64,000 nt of DNA from Pseudomonadota bacterium (GCA_020160755.1 JAIUPN010000002.1:186001-250000); one strand, 5' to 3'; shown: positions 7,753 through 16,382, counted from the first letter of the stretch. Notes: generated by a model not told the origin, from the sequence alone. Made by a program: numbers and translations.

Positions 7753-8982
7753 TCAGGCGATCTGGTCGAGCGGCATCCTGCACGCCGCGGCGATCGAGCG
7801 GTGGACGCCGTGCAGCGCGGGTTCGTTCGCGCCGAGCACGACGCGGAAGTCGTCGGGGGCGGTCAGCAGGTTCGAATAGCCGCTGCTCGCGACGCGATAA
7901 TCTTCGGTCTGGACGACCGTCGCGGTCGCGTCATAGGCCATTTCGCACATCGCGCGATGCTGCTCATTCTCGACGCCAAAGGGGGCATAGACCGCGAACT
8001 GGCAGAACATCTTGCCCGCACCATCGGGAAAAAGGCGAAAGACCTGCGTGAAATAGACGCCGGGGGTCACCGCGCCGAAGAAGATCACGGTGTTCGGGAA
8101 CAGGAAATGCACCCCGCCATAGTCGGTCTCGGGCCATTCGCTTTCGTCCTTGCCGACGAGATTGCCGATCGACAGGTCGGGAAAGCTCACCCGGTGATGG
8201 CGGCCGATCGGTTCATAGACGTTGCGATCGCTGTAATGCGTCCCACCGATCGTCGAGGCGTGGAGCATCTTGAAATGATAGCCCTCGCCATAGGTGTCGA
8301 GCGCGAATTTCCAGTTCGAATCGGCGGTCAGGATACCCTTCTTCACCGGCTCGGCGCGGTGGAGCTCAAGCTGCGCGAGCACCGGCCCGAAGTCGCCGAG
8401 GTGCGCCGCGGCATCGATCGGTTCGCCGTCGGGATTGGCGCGCACGAAGATCAGGCCGAGATGTTCGGCGCAGGGCAGTTCGATCAGGTTCCGCGCGCCG
8501 ATCTCGCAGTTGGCGAAGCCTTCCTTGCCCGGCTGGCCGACGAGGGTGCCGGCAGGGTCGAAAGTCCATGCGTGAAAGGGGCAGACTAGGCGCGGGCGCG
8601 GGCCGCACCACGGTTCCATTTCCTCGACAAGCTTTGCGCCGCGGTGGGTGCACATGTTGAAGAACGCGCGCGCGACGCCATCCTTGCCGCGCGCGACGAG
8701 GATCGACGGGCCGACCGAGTCGAAAACGAGCGTGTCGCCCGTCTTGGGAATATCGCCCGAGAGGCCGACGACGATCGGCTCGTTCCGGAAGATATGCTCC
8801 ATCTCGGCTGCGTTGCGCGCCTCGCCGGTATAGATGGATTTGTGAAGCGGCAGCGGCGCTGCCGCACGGTCGGTGCGGTTCTCGGCGACGATCGAAACCA
8901 GTTTGCGCAGCCCCGCGCGCGCGTTGCGCTTGCGGACGGCGAACCAGTCCTGCGACGCGATCTTCGGATCGGACTCGGCCAT
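7753..8982 (-). CDS. Rieske non-haem iron oxygenase, alpha subunit (second, divergent copy)
   Basis: A 409-residue oxygenase. Rieske ligands are C111-x-H113 (MCTHRGAKL) and C134-x2-H137 (CPFHAWTF). The catalytic iron site is in GEGYHFKMLH, with H236 and H241 as ligands and E233 as probable bridge. It is clearly a different subfamily from the neighbour at 6310: shorter, and little alike outside the motifs. It may be a homotrimeric monooxygenase of the KshA/vanillate type, or a partner of the neighbour. A GGGAG ribosome site precedes the ATG. It is first in a two-gene minus-strand operon and is divergent from the VOC gene at 9082, with the 99-base gap as shared promoter region. Confidence 0.88.
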   Translation of the reverse strand: MAESDPKIASQDWFAVRKRNARAGLRKLVSIVAENRTDRAAAPLPLHKSIYTGEARNAAEMEHIFRNEPIVVGLSGDIPKTGDTLVFDSVGPSILVARGKDGVARAFFNMCTHRGAKLVEEMEPWCGPRPRLVCPFHAWTFDPAGTLVGQPGKEGFANCEIGARNLIELPCAEHLGLIFVRANPDGEPIDAAAHLGDFGPVLAQLELHRAEPVKKGILTADSNWKFALDTYGEGYHFKMLHASTIGGTHYSDRNVYEPIGRHHRVSFPDLSIGNLVGKDESEWPETDYGGVHFLFPNTVIFFGAVTPGVYFTQVFRLFPDGAGKMFCQFAVYAPFGVENEQHRAMCEMAYDATATVVQTEDYRVASSGYSNLLTAPDDFRVVLGANEPALHGVHRSIAAACRMPLDQIA

Positions 8983-9081
8983 GGCACTCCCTCACATTTT
9001 GCCCAGTATGACTCCGGGTCCGGAAAAGCTTATCGCATAAAGCCCGGCGCTTGTGCGCTATCGCTTTTGAGGGGGAGATCC

Positions 9082-9618
9082 ATGGCCGGACCCAAATCGC
9101 TCGCATCGCTTGGCGACATCATGCAACTCGCCTTTGTCCCGTCGGACTTCGACGCCGCGATCAGGCACTGGACCGGGGTGATGGGCGCCGGGCCGTTCTT
9201 CCTGCTGCCGAACGTGTCGCTTCCCGGCGGACGCTATCGCGGCGAGCCGAGCGATCCGGTATTCACCATGGCGCTCGGCTATTGGGGCGACATGCAGATC
9301 GAACTGATCCGGCCCGAAAATGACGCGAAATCGCTCTATCGCGGGGAGTATGCGGTGGGTGAGGGGCTGCACCATGTGTGCGTGCTCGTGGATTCGATCG
9401 CCGCGGCGAAGACGCGCTGCGGCGAGGTCGGGGCCGAGATCGTCTTCGAGGCACCGGTCGGCGACACCGGCGGCGTCATCTACGCCGATCCCGGCACGGG
9501 ACCGGGAACGCTGGTCGAACTGCTCGAACCGCAGGCGGGCACGCGCGAACTGTTCGCGATGATGCGCGATGCGGCGAAGGGCTGGGATGGCGGCGCGCCG
9601 CTGCGGTCGCCGGGTTAG
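9082..9618 (+). CDS. VOC superfamily (glyoxalase/dioxygenase-like) protein
   Basis: A 178-residue vicinal-oxygen-chelate protein with two beta-alpha-beta modules: LAFVPSDFDAAIRHWT with MQIELIRP, then GLHHVCVLVDSI with TLVELLEP. The paired histidine and the two glutamates at strand ends are plausible metal ligands. The first module reads IMQLAFV, with glutamine where many members have the first histidine. The family includes lactoylglutathione lyases, methylmalonyl-CoA epimerases and extradiol-type enzymes. The ATG at 9082 follows a GGGGGAG ribosome site; upstream in-frame codons are antisense to the Rieske gene. It overlaps the stop of the convergent regulator gene by 4 bases. Confidence 0.8.
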   Translation: MAGPKSLASLGDIMQLAFVPSDFDAAIRHWTGVMGAGPFFLLPNVSLPGGRYRGEPSDPVFTMALGYWGDMQIELIRPENDAKSLYRGEYAVGEGLHHVCVLVDSIAAAKTRCGEVGAEIVFEAPVGDTGGVIYADPGTGPGTLVELLEPQAGTRELFAMMRDAAKGWDGGAPLRSPG

Positions 9619-10481
9619 CTGTTCGCGCCCAGATATCCCAGCTGCCCCGCCTTGAAGATCGTCTGCGCGCGGTTGACCGAGTTCAGTTTCTCGCCCGCGC
9701 GGTGGACGTGATAGCGCACCGTTGCATGGCTCAGCGAGATGATCATGCCGATCTCGCGGTCGGTCTTGCCGATCGCCGCCCAGCGCAGGCATTCGACTTC
9801 GCGTTTCGACAATTCGCAGTCCGACGGAATGCGCCTTTTGGTCCGCATCGCCGAGGCATAGCCGGCGATGAAGCGCCGCGTCGCAAGCGCCAGCGTGTCG
9901 CCGATTTCCGCGAACAGGTCGGTCAGGTCGTCGATCTCGGGATCAGTCGGGTGAAAGCTGTTGGCGGAAATCTGGCCGAACGGGAGATGCACTGGAACGA
10001 CGATCGCCGCCTTGTAGCGCGGGTTCGCGGCGAAATAGCGCGCCGGGTCGATTTCTTCGAGATAGGGATTGGGCTGCGCGGTGCGGAACCCGTCGCTGTT
10101 GCACCAGAAGGGCTCGCTCTCGTAGCGGCACGAGCGCGGCAGCGGCGAATGGAGCGCCAGCCGATGATCTTCCCACCAGCGCTCGCCATCGCCGAGCCAG
10201 CCGAACAGGTCGGCGGCCAGCACTGCGCCATCCGCGTCGACCATCGTTTCCTTCGACGCGATATCGTCGCACAGCGCGGCGCGCAGGCCATAGGCCGCGG
10301 CATAGTCGCGCAGCACCTCGGCGGCGTCGTGGATATCCTCCACGCAGCGGATCGTGACCGCATCGACCAGCGTTCGGGCATCCATTGGGGGTGCGAACCC
10401 GTCGACCGGCAGTTTTTCTGCCTGTTCTCCCATGGCGGGAACTATTTCATAGTGGCTGGCAAGTCGCAATGCAGGAGTCAT
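9615..10481 (-). CDS. LuxR-family transcriptional regulator with autoinducer-binding-like domain
   Basis: A 288-residue regulator. The C-terminal LuxR helix-turn-helix is clear (LSKREVECLRWAAIGKTDRE, then HATVRYHVHRAGEKLN). The N-terminal 190 residues resemble the acyl-homoserine-lactone-binding domain, but where TraR/LuxR have the ligand-contacting Asp-Pro, this protein reads ALHSPLP. No luxI-like gene is in the window. It is the last gene of the P450/thiolase operon, its start overlapping the preceding stop (ATGA at 10478-10481), so it is made together with the enzymes and may sense a pathway intermediate. Later methionines (residues 17, 33) are possible alternative starts. Confidence 0.83.
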   Translation of the reverse strand: MTPALRLASHYEIVPAMGEQAEKLPVDGFAPPMDARTLVDAVTIRCVEDIHDAAEVLRDYAAAYGLRAALCDDIASKETMVDADGAVLAADLFGWLGDGERWWEDHRLALHSPLPRSCRYESEPFWCNSDGFRTAQPNPYLEEIDPARYFAANPRYKAAIVVPVHLPFGQISANSFHPTDPEIDDLTDLFAEIGDTLALATRRFIAGYASAMRTKRRIPSDCELSKREVECLRWAAIGKTDREIGMIISLSHATVRYHVHRAGEKLNSVNRAQTIFKAGQLGYLGANS

Positions 10482-11686
10482 AAGCGGAGCACCGTCTTTG
10501 CTATGATGTTCTTCTGAACTTCGCTCGAACCGCCGAATACGGTCCAGGCACGGCTGTTGAGATAGCGGGCGGCGGCGACCTGCGCGTCCTCGTCGCCGAT
10601 CGCCGGCGGCGCTTCGTTGCCATAGAGCGGGCGCACGGTGGGCAGTTGCAGCCCGTCATAGCCATGCAGGTCCATCGCAAGCCCGTCGATCCGCTGATGG
10701 ATTTCGGACGAGATGAGTTTGGTGAGCGAGGTCTGCGGCCCGGCAGGGCGGCCCTTCGCAATGTCGGCAAGGATGCGGAGTTCGGTCGTTTCGAGTGCCT
10801 CGGCCTCGAGACGGAGCTTCGCGATCCGCGTCGCGATCTGGATATCGCCGCCGAGCGACCCGTTATGGCCGCTCGGCGCGACGCCCGCGAGCTGCTCCAG
10901 ATGGTCGATCGCGCGGATCAGCCGCGGCGCGTGGAACGATCCGCCGCGCTCGTTTTCGAGCAGGAATTTGGCGATCGTCCAGCCTTGACCCTCTTCACCG
11001 ATGCGGTTGTCGACCGACGTGCGCGCGCCGTCGAGGAAGACCTGGTTGACCTCATGGTCGCCCGCCATCGTGATGATCGGGGTGACGGTGACGCCGGGCT
11101 GGTCCATCGGCACGAGCAGGAAGCTGATTCCCGCCTGCTTCTTGACCTCGCCGTCGGTGCGGACGAGGCAGAAGATCCAGTTCGCATGATGCGCGTGCGT
11201 GGTCCAGATTTTCGACCCATCGACGACATATTCCTCGCCGTCGCGCCGCGCACGGGTGCGCAGCGAGGCGAGGTCGGAGCCGCTCTGCGGTTCGGAATAG
11301 CCCTGGCACCAATAATCGGTGCCGGCGCGGATTGCGGGCAGAAAACGGTCCTTCTGTTCCCGCGTGCCGAAGGCGCAGATCACCGGGCCGACGAGGCGGA
11401 GGCCCAGCACCGACAGCGCCGGCGCTCCCGCGATCGCGCATTCTTTTTCGAAGATATAGCGCTGCATCGGCGTCCAGCCGGTACCGCCGCAATCCTCGGG
11501 CCAGTGATAGGCGACCCAGCCCTTGTCATTGAGGATGCGGTGCCAGACGAGCCCGATGTCGGGTTCGACGAAAACGCCCGGCGTGCGTTTGGCCCCGTCG
11601 CGCACATGATCGGGAAGCGAGGTGCGGAGGAAATCGCGGACCTCCTCGCGAAATTCCAGTTCGTCCTTGGTGAGATCCAGATCCAT
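10478..11686 (-). CDS. Acyl-CoA dehydrogenase (FadE29-like)
   Basis: A 402-residue flavin acyl-CoA dehydrogenase. The N-terminal helices start MDLDLTKDELEFREEVRDFL; the middle sheet has GYSEPQSGSDLASLRTRA and the C-terminal part ends with VFGGSSEVQKNIIAKTVL. The start at 11686 is preceded by an AGAA-type ribosome site and lies 7 bases after the thiolase stop; the frame is open further upstream but only antisense to the thiolase. It introduces a 2,3-double bond in an acyl-CoA. With the smaller ACAD at 13228 it resembles the FadE28-FadE29 (ChsE1-ChsE2) heteromeric pair of actinobacterial cholesterol catabolism. Pairing is inferred from context, not shown. Confidence 0.9.
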   Translation of the reverse strand: MDLDLTKDELEFREEVRDFLRTSLPDHVRDGAKRTPGVFVEPDIGLVWHRILNDKGWVAYHWPEDCGGTGWTPMQRYIFEKECAIAGAPALSVLGLRLVGPVICAFGTREQKDRFLPAIRAGTDYWCQGYSEPQSGSDLASLRTRARRDGEEYVVDGSKIWTTHAHHANWIFCLVRTDGEVKKQAGISFLLVPMDQPGVTVTPIITMAGDHEVNQVFLDGARTSVDNRIGEEGQGWTIAKFLLENERGGSFHAPRLIRAIDHLEQLAGVAPSGHNGSLGGDIQIATRIAKLRLEAEALETTELRILADIAKGRPAGPQTSLTKLISSEIHQRIDGLAMDLHGYDGLQLPTVRPLYGNEAPPAIGDEDAQVAAARYLNSRAWTVFGGSSEVQKNIIAKTVLRL

Positions 11687-11693
11687 ATTTCTT

Positions 11694-12842
11694 CTAGCGT
11701 TCGAGGATCGCAACCGCCGACAGGCCGGGCGCGCCATAGACATGGGAATAGCCGACCTTCGGGCCGTTCGGCACCTGCCGTTCGCCGCCGCGACCGCGCA
11801 GTTGCACCGTATTTTCATAGACCTGTCGCAGGCCTGAGGCGCCGATCGGTTCGCCGCAGGCAAGGCAGCCGCCGTCGGTGTTGATCGGCAGCTTGCCGCC
11901 GATCTCGCTCCAGCCTTCGGCGAGCCATTGTTCCTGTTCGCCGTCGGCGCAGAAGCCGTTTTCGGCCATGTGCATGATTTCGGCGCCGCTTTCGGTATCC
12001 TGCAATTGCGCGACCGAGACATCCTCGGGCCCGATGCCCGCCATTTCGAACGCGGCGCGGCTGGCGACCTCGGTGGGCTTGCCGCCGCCGTCCACGCTGA
12101 TCGACGGCGCGAACACTTCGAACGATCCTTCGGGACGGGTGCGGAAGGCGACGCTGGCGATGCGTACCGCGTCGGATCCAAGCTCGCGGACCTTCCTGCT
12201 GCTCGCGAGCACCAGCGCGACCGCGCCCTCGGCGGGCGAGCAGAACATATATTTGGTCAGCGGATCATTGACGACCGGCGCGTTCAATATCGTGTCGAGA
12301 TCGACCGGCGAACGCCGCCAGGCGTGGTCGCAGAGCGTGCCGTTGCGGAAGGCCTTTTCGGCGACGAGGCCGAGCGTGCGGCGGCTGATGCCGTGGAGCG
12401 CCATGTAGCGCTGGATCTTGAGCGCAAAGAATTGCGTCGTCAGCATCATCCCGGTTTCGCCATACCATAAGGGCAGGCCGTAGTCCGAGGGTTTGGCGTT
12501 GAAGGCGCCGCGCGGATGCTTGTCGAATCCGACCGCGAGCGCGATGTCGCATGCCCCCGCCGCGATCGCGTTGCGCGCCGCGGTGAGCGCGCTGCCGCCG
12601 GTCGCGCAGCCGTTCGCGACGTTGATGAAGGGGACGCTGGTCAGGCCAAGCTCGTTGACCATGATGTCGGCGGAACCCGCCGCGGCCGAGCCGCCATAAG
12701 CGAATTCGACGTCGCCCCATTCGATCCCTGCGTCGGTCAGCGCTTCGCGTACCGCATAGACGCCCTGATCGCGCCCCGACCGCCCGTCGGTGCGGCCGAA
12801 GGGATGGATGCCTGCGCCGATGATATGGACGTCGTCGTTCAT
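11694..12842 (-). CDS. Thiolase-like protein of the SCP2/lipid-transfer (Ltp2-like) type
   Basis: A 382-residue thiolase-fold enzyme. The nucleophile cysteine is present (VANGCATGG, C79). The second active-site loop reads CGEPIGASG, with glutamate replacing the histidine of the usual GHPxGxSG, and the third loop lacks the usual cysteine. These are features of SCP2-type thiolases and of Ltp2-like aldolases, which act with DUF35 partners to cleave branched or steroid side-chain CoA thioesters. The DUF35 gene lies directly upstream with an ATGA overlap (12839-12842), supporting a two-subunit enzyme. Thiolytic versus retro-aldol cleavage cannot be decided by eye. Confidence 0.85.
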   Translation of the reverse strand: MNDDVHIIGAGIHPFGRTDGRSGRDQGVYAVREALTDAGIEWGDVEFAYGGSAAAGSADIMVNELGLTSVPFINVANGCATGGSALTAARNAIAAGACDIALAVGFDKHPRGAFNAKPSDYGLPLWYGETGMMLTTQFFALKIQRYMALHGISRRTLGLVAEKAFRNGTLCDHAWRRSPVDLDTILNAPVVNDPLTKYMFCSPAEGAVALVLASSRKVRELGSDAVRIASVAFRTRPEGSFEVFAPSISVDGGGKPTEVASRAAFEMAGIGPEDVSVAQLQDTESGAEIMHMAENGFCADGEQEQWLAEGWSEIGGKLPINTDGGCLACGEPIGASGLRQVYENTVQLRGRGGERQVPNGPKVGYSHVYGAPGLSAVAILER

Positions 12843-13231
12843 GGCTGGCGCTCCGGACGGAAGGCATAGGTCGAGCGCGCATCGTCGAAGGGAATGATGG
12901 CGAACTCCATCGGCATGCCGATGATCAGATCGGCGGGATTGGCATCGACGATCCGCGTTTCGACGATCACTTCGCCGGGCAGTTCGACATAGCCAATGAG
13001 GAAGGGCTGGAAGGGCTGCGGGCCGCTATAGGGTTCCTTCGGTTCGAAACCCTGTGTCGTCCACGACCACAGCGTGCCCCTGCGCGACAGCGCGACGGGT
13101 TCGACGAGCGCGGCGGCATCGCCATCGGGCACGGGAAAGACGATCTCGCCATCCCCGCGGCGCGCGCCGATCAGCCGCGGTTCGGCTTCGTCGGTCCACA
13201 GGCCCGGCGCGATGGGGGTGAGCGCGCTCAT
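12839..13231 (-). CDS. DUF35 OB-fold protein lacking the zinc-ribbon cysteines
   Basis: A 130-residue homologue of the DUF35 partners of thiolases, aldolases and HMG-CoA synthases. The OB-fold half is recognisable: LWSWTTQGFEPKEPY, then QPFLIGYVELPGEVIVETRI, ending in the characteristic FAIIPFDD segment. DUF35 proteins normally begin with a rubredoxin-like zinc ribbon (two CxxC pairs); this protein has no cysteine at all. It is coupled by ATGA overlaps to the ACAD upstream and the thiolase downstream. The expected role is to bind the thiolase and present or channel the CoA ester. In Mycobacterium the equivalent domain is the C-terminus of ChsH2; here the MaoC hydratase half is absent. Confidence 0.8.
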   Translation of the reverse strand: MSALTPIAPGLWTDEAEPRLIGARRGDGEIVFPVPDGDAAALVEPVALSRRGTLWSWTTQGFEPKEPYSGPQPFQPFLIGYVELPGEVIVETRIVDANPADLIIGMPMEFAIIPFDDARSTYAFRPERQP

Positions 13232-14289
13232 GCCGCCCTCGCATAGGTTCGCAGGCAATGATCCTGATCGCCGAACAATTTGTCGAGCAGCATTACCCGC
13301 TTCAGCGCATGGCCGATCGCGAGTTCGTCGGTCTGGCCCATGCCGCCGTGCATCTGGACCGCCTCGAGCCCGATCTTTGTCGTCGCTTCGCCGACAAAGG
13401 CCTTCGCGCCGGCAGTGAGGCGCGGCCAGTTCGCATCGTCGGTCGTGGGATCGAGCATCGCGGTGCGCAGCACCATCGAGCGTGCCTGTTCGAGCGCGGC
13501 ATAGCATTCGACAAGGCGATGCTGGAGTGCCTGAAAGCTGCCGATCGCGGCGCCGAATTGCTGGCGTTCGCCGACATAGGCGAGCGTGTCGTCGAACATC
13601 GTCTGCGCCAGCCCGACCATCTCGGCGGCGGCGAGCAGACGGACGTCGCCAATGACGCGCTGGAACTTCGCGTCCGGCAGATCGGCGATTTCCGCCGGGG
13701 TGCGGTGCAGGTCGAGCGTCGCGGCGTTCGACCCGTCGATGACCGGATAATCCTGCCGCACGATTCCGGTGGCGTCCCTTTCGACTTTGGCGAGCTTGTT
13801 GCCGGCGAGGGTGACGAGCAGCGTATCGGCGAGCGGCGCGCCGAGGACAAAAGTCTTCGCGCCGGCGATATGGCCGCCCTCCGCCCTGGTGGTCACCGCC
13901 TCGGTTTCATAACGGCGTGCGGGTTCGGCGAAAGCGGCCGCAGCGAATTTCGCCCCCGTGACCAGCTCGCCGACCAGCGCATCGTCGCTGGCCGCCGCCG
14001 CCAGCCGGATCGGCAACACGCCATTTTCGAGCCAGGGATCGATCGCGACACCCTTGCCGAGCGCCTCGGCAACGAGCGCGAGATCGACGATCGTGCCGCC
14101 GATGCCGCCCATCGCTTCGGGCGCCGCGAGCGCGAGGAGACCGAGATCGGCGATCTCCTGCCAGCGTGCGTGCGAATAGCCGCCCTCGGCTTTGCGCATC
14201 GCGTGCCGCGCGGCAATATCGACCGGGCCGAGAAAGCGGCCAATCGTGTCGCGCGTGAGCTGCTGGTCCTCGTCGAGATCGAAATTCAT
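13228..14289 (-). CDS. Acyl-CoA dehydrogenase (short, FadE28-like)
   Basis: A 353-residue member, about 30-50 residues shorter than ordinary ACADs. The N-terminal domain (MNFDLDEDQQLTRDTIGRFL) and the C-terminal helical domain (GERQQFGAAIGSFQALQH and QMHGGMGQTDELAIGHALKR) are clear, while the middle beta domain is compressed. Heteromeric ACADs of steroid catabolism pair a short subunit like this with a normal one. It starts inside the P450 stop (ATGA at 14286-14289) and its stop overlaps the DUF35 start. The full-length partner would be the protein at 10478. Confidence 0.88.
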   Translation of the reverse strand: MNFDLDEDQQLTRDTIGRFLGPVDIAARHAMRKAEGGYSHARWQEIADLGLLALAAPEAMGGIGGTIVDLALVAEALGKGVAIDPWLENGVLPIRLAAAASDDALVGELVTGAKFAAAAFAEPARRYETEAVTTRAEGGHIAGAKTFVLGAPLADTLLVTLAGNKLAKVERDATGIVRQDYPVIDGSNAATLDLHRTPAEIADLPDAKFQRVIGDVRLLAAAEMVGLAQTMFDDTLAYVGERQQFGAAIGSFQALQHRLVECYAALEQARSMVLRTAMLDPTTDDANWPRLTAGAKAFVGEATTKIGLEAVQMHGGMGQTDELAIGHALKRVMLLDKLFGDQDHCLRTYARAA

Positions 14290-15530
14290 GCGCGGCGCTC
14301 GAATATGATCGGCAAAGTCGTGAGCCCGCGCAGCAGCATGTTCGGCGGCCAGCTCGGTTCATGGCCCTCGGCGACGCGGAAGCCGGTGAGGCGCTTCAGC
14401 AGCTCGGAGTAAGCAACCGCCATTTCCTTGCGGCTCAGCATATTGCCGACGCACATATGGATGCCCTTGCCGAACGCGAGGTGGCTGCGTGCATTGGCGC
14501 GTTCGATGTCGAAGCGGTCGGGGTCGGGATATTTGGCCGGATCGCGGTTCGCAGCGGCATAGCGAAGCTGCACCATGGCGCCCTCGGGAATCGTCACGCC
14601 GCCAAGTTCGGCGTCCTTGAGAACCATGCGCCACATGCCCGCGGTCGGGCTTTCGGTGCGTAGCACTTCTTCGACAAGGTTGATGATCGCGCGTTCATTG
14701 CCTTCGTCGGCGGCGGCGACGGCTTTCGCCATCTGGTCGGGGTTCTCGATCAGCTGGAGCAGTCCGCCCGCGAGCGCCGAGGTGGTCGTCTCGTTCCCCG
14801 CGACCATCAGCTGCTGCATGATCGACAGGATTTCGGCGTCTTCGAGCGGCCGTTCGCCATCGACCTCGGCATGGACGAGGTCGGAGAGCAGGTCGTCGGT
14901 GCGATGGGCGCGGCGCTCGTCGATTTTCGCCTTCACATAATGCTGGAATTCGACGACCTCGCGCGCGCATTCGAGCTCGCGTTCCTTCGGGATCATCCGG
15001 CCGAGCCGGTCGACGAAGGCGTCGGACCAGCGCTTCACGCGGTCGAGGTCGCCTTCCATGCCGATCTGGCTCGCGATCATCGCGACGGGCAGGGGAATGC
15101 CGAAATCGCAGACGAAATCGGCTTCGCCTTTTGCCGCCATCTTTTCGATCAGGCCGATCACCACGCCGCGCATATCCTCTTCGATCGCGGCGACGCGTTT
15201 CATCGAGAAGGCAAGGTTGACGAGCTTGCGGAAGCGCGTGTGCGTGGGCGGATCGGCGGTGAGCAGCGTGTCGACCTGCGGCCACCCCTCGGCGAGGATC
15301 GCGGCGACGTCGCCGTCCTCGGCCATCGCGCCCGACAATGTTCCCTGGAAATTGTTCGAAAATGTCTCGACGTCGCCGGTCGCCTGCACGCAAAGATCGT
15401 AGGAGAGGACGAGAAACATCGCTTCCGAAAGCTGTACGACGGGGCTTTTGGGCATCCAGGCGCGATAATAATCGAACGGGTCCGCGATGACCTGCGGGTC
15501 GAAAAAACTGTTTGCGGCGATATCGTTCAC
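14286..15530 (-). CDS. Cytochrome P450
   Basis: A 414-residue soluble bacterial P450. The haem-thiolate loop is FGKGIHMCVGN with Cys360, the oxygen-activating I-helix reads AGNETTTSAL, and the K-helix ExxR is EEVLR. It needs ferredoxin and reductase partners, which are not in the window. It heads a translationally coupled block (P450, ACAD, DUF35, thiolase, ACAD, LuxR). In the actinobacterial igr operon the P450 (CYP125) oxidises the terminal methyl of the sterol side chain, giving an acid that is activated and shortened by the following enzymes; an analogous role on a steroid, terpenoid or other branched substrate is inferred. Confidence 0.92.
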   Translation of the reverse strand: MNDIAANSFFDPQVIADPFDYYRAWMPKSPVVQLSEAMFLVLSYDLCVQATGDVETFSNNFQGTLSGAMAEDGDVAAILAEGWPQVDTLLTADPPTHTRFRKLVNLAFSMKRVAAIEEDMRGVVIGLIEKMAAKGEADFVCDFGIPLPVAMIASQIGMEGDLDRVKRWSDAFVDRLGRMIPKERELECAREVVEFQHYVKAKIDERRAHRTDDLLSDLVHAEVDGERPLEDAEILSIMQQLMVAGNETTTSALAGGLLQLIENPDQMAKAVAAADEGNERAIINLVEEVLRTESPTAGMWRMVLKDAELGGVTIPEGAMVQLRYAAANRDPAKYPDPDRFDIERANARSHLAFGKGIHMCVGNMLSRKEMAVAYSELLKRLTGFRVAEGHEPSWPPNMLLRGLTTLPIIFERRA

Positions 15531-15605
15531 GCGCCTCTTCCCTCGATCTTTTCTTTATACGCGCAACTATATGCAGCGGCTCCGCCCAGGCGATGCACAT
15601 TTTCG

Positions 15606-16382
15606 TTAGGAAGCGGCGACATGGGCGAGCGCGTTGGCGAGCAGGCGGCGAAGGTTCGGATCGGCGTAGGCCGCGGGCCCGTCGCCGGGCTGAAGATAGA
15701 CAAGGCGGCCCGCGCCGACGGGCTTTTCCCATGCGATGACATCGCCTTCGGGGCGATGGTCCCAGCCGGCGTTGCTGAACATGCGCCCCGCCACAGCCTG
15801 CGACGCCGAATAGAAATTGGCACGGACGAAGGCGTGGTCGGCGCGCAGCAGCGGGGTCGCGTCGCCCCAGACGGGCGCGAGATAAAGCTCGTCGCAAAGC
15901 GGGAAACGCGCCGGAAGGCCAGCGGTTACCGGATGATCGGGGTCGAGGACGACGGCATCGTAGGGAACGTCGTGCCGATAACCCGAGTCGAGATGCTGCT
16001 CGCCGTTCGCTTCGCCGGGGTCGTAGAGGAAGCGCCCGCCGATCATCTCGGCCCATTCGGGCCAGTCGGCCCAGCCCGCGATCGCATGGTGCATCGCGAC
16101 CGCGCCGCCGCCGCGTGCGAAATAGTCGGTGATCGCGCGGCGCCAGGCGAAGGAGGGCGGGCGCGTCGCGGCTTTGCCGCCCGCGAAGCTGTAGCCCGGC
16201 ATGTCGTAGAAGAGGATCGCGTCGGCGCGTGCCGCTGCACCCCCGGCGACTCCGGTTTCCGCTTCCGGATGGATCAGATGCGTGACCGTCCAGCCGTCGA
16301 AACTGGCGAGCAGTCCGGCGAAGGGTTCGGCCTCATAAGGATGGCCGCCCGACAGAACGAGAAGGTTCCGGTTCATGGTCAT
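15606..16382 (-). CDS. ThuA-like domain protein
   Basis: A 258-residue protein with the ThuA-like, class I glutamine-amidotransferase-type fold. It opens with NLLVLSGGHPYEAEPFAGLL; the later block AVAMHHAIAGWADWPEWAEM and the segment HPVTAGLPARFPLCDELY are typical. The family takes its name from a Sinorhizobium trehalose-utilisation gene, but most members have unknown function and the glutaminase triad is not conserved. The start at 16382 overlaps the MDR reductase stop (ATGA); a second methionine two codons later is possible. A 75-base gap separates it from the P450 gene. A second ThuA-like protein is encoded at 30357. Confidence 0.8.
   Translation of the reverse strand: MTMNRNLLVLSGGHPYEAEPFAGLLASFDGWTVTHLIHPEAETGVAGGAAARADAILFYDMPGYSFAGGKAATRPPSFAWRRAITDYFARGGGAVAMHHAIAGWADWPEWAEMIGGRFLYDPGEANGEQHLDSGYRHDVPYDAVVLDPDHPVTAGLPARFPLCDELYLAPVWGDATPLLRADHAFVRANFYSASQAVAGRMFSNAGWDHRPEGDVIAWEKPVGAGRLVYLQPGDGPAAYADPNLRRLLANALAHVAAS

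Noticed and set aside
9001..9081. lux-box-like palindrome for the LuxR-type regulator
   Set aside because: I looked for a dyad in the divergent gap between the Rieske and VOC genes and found no convincing 18-20 base palindrome.
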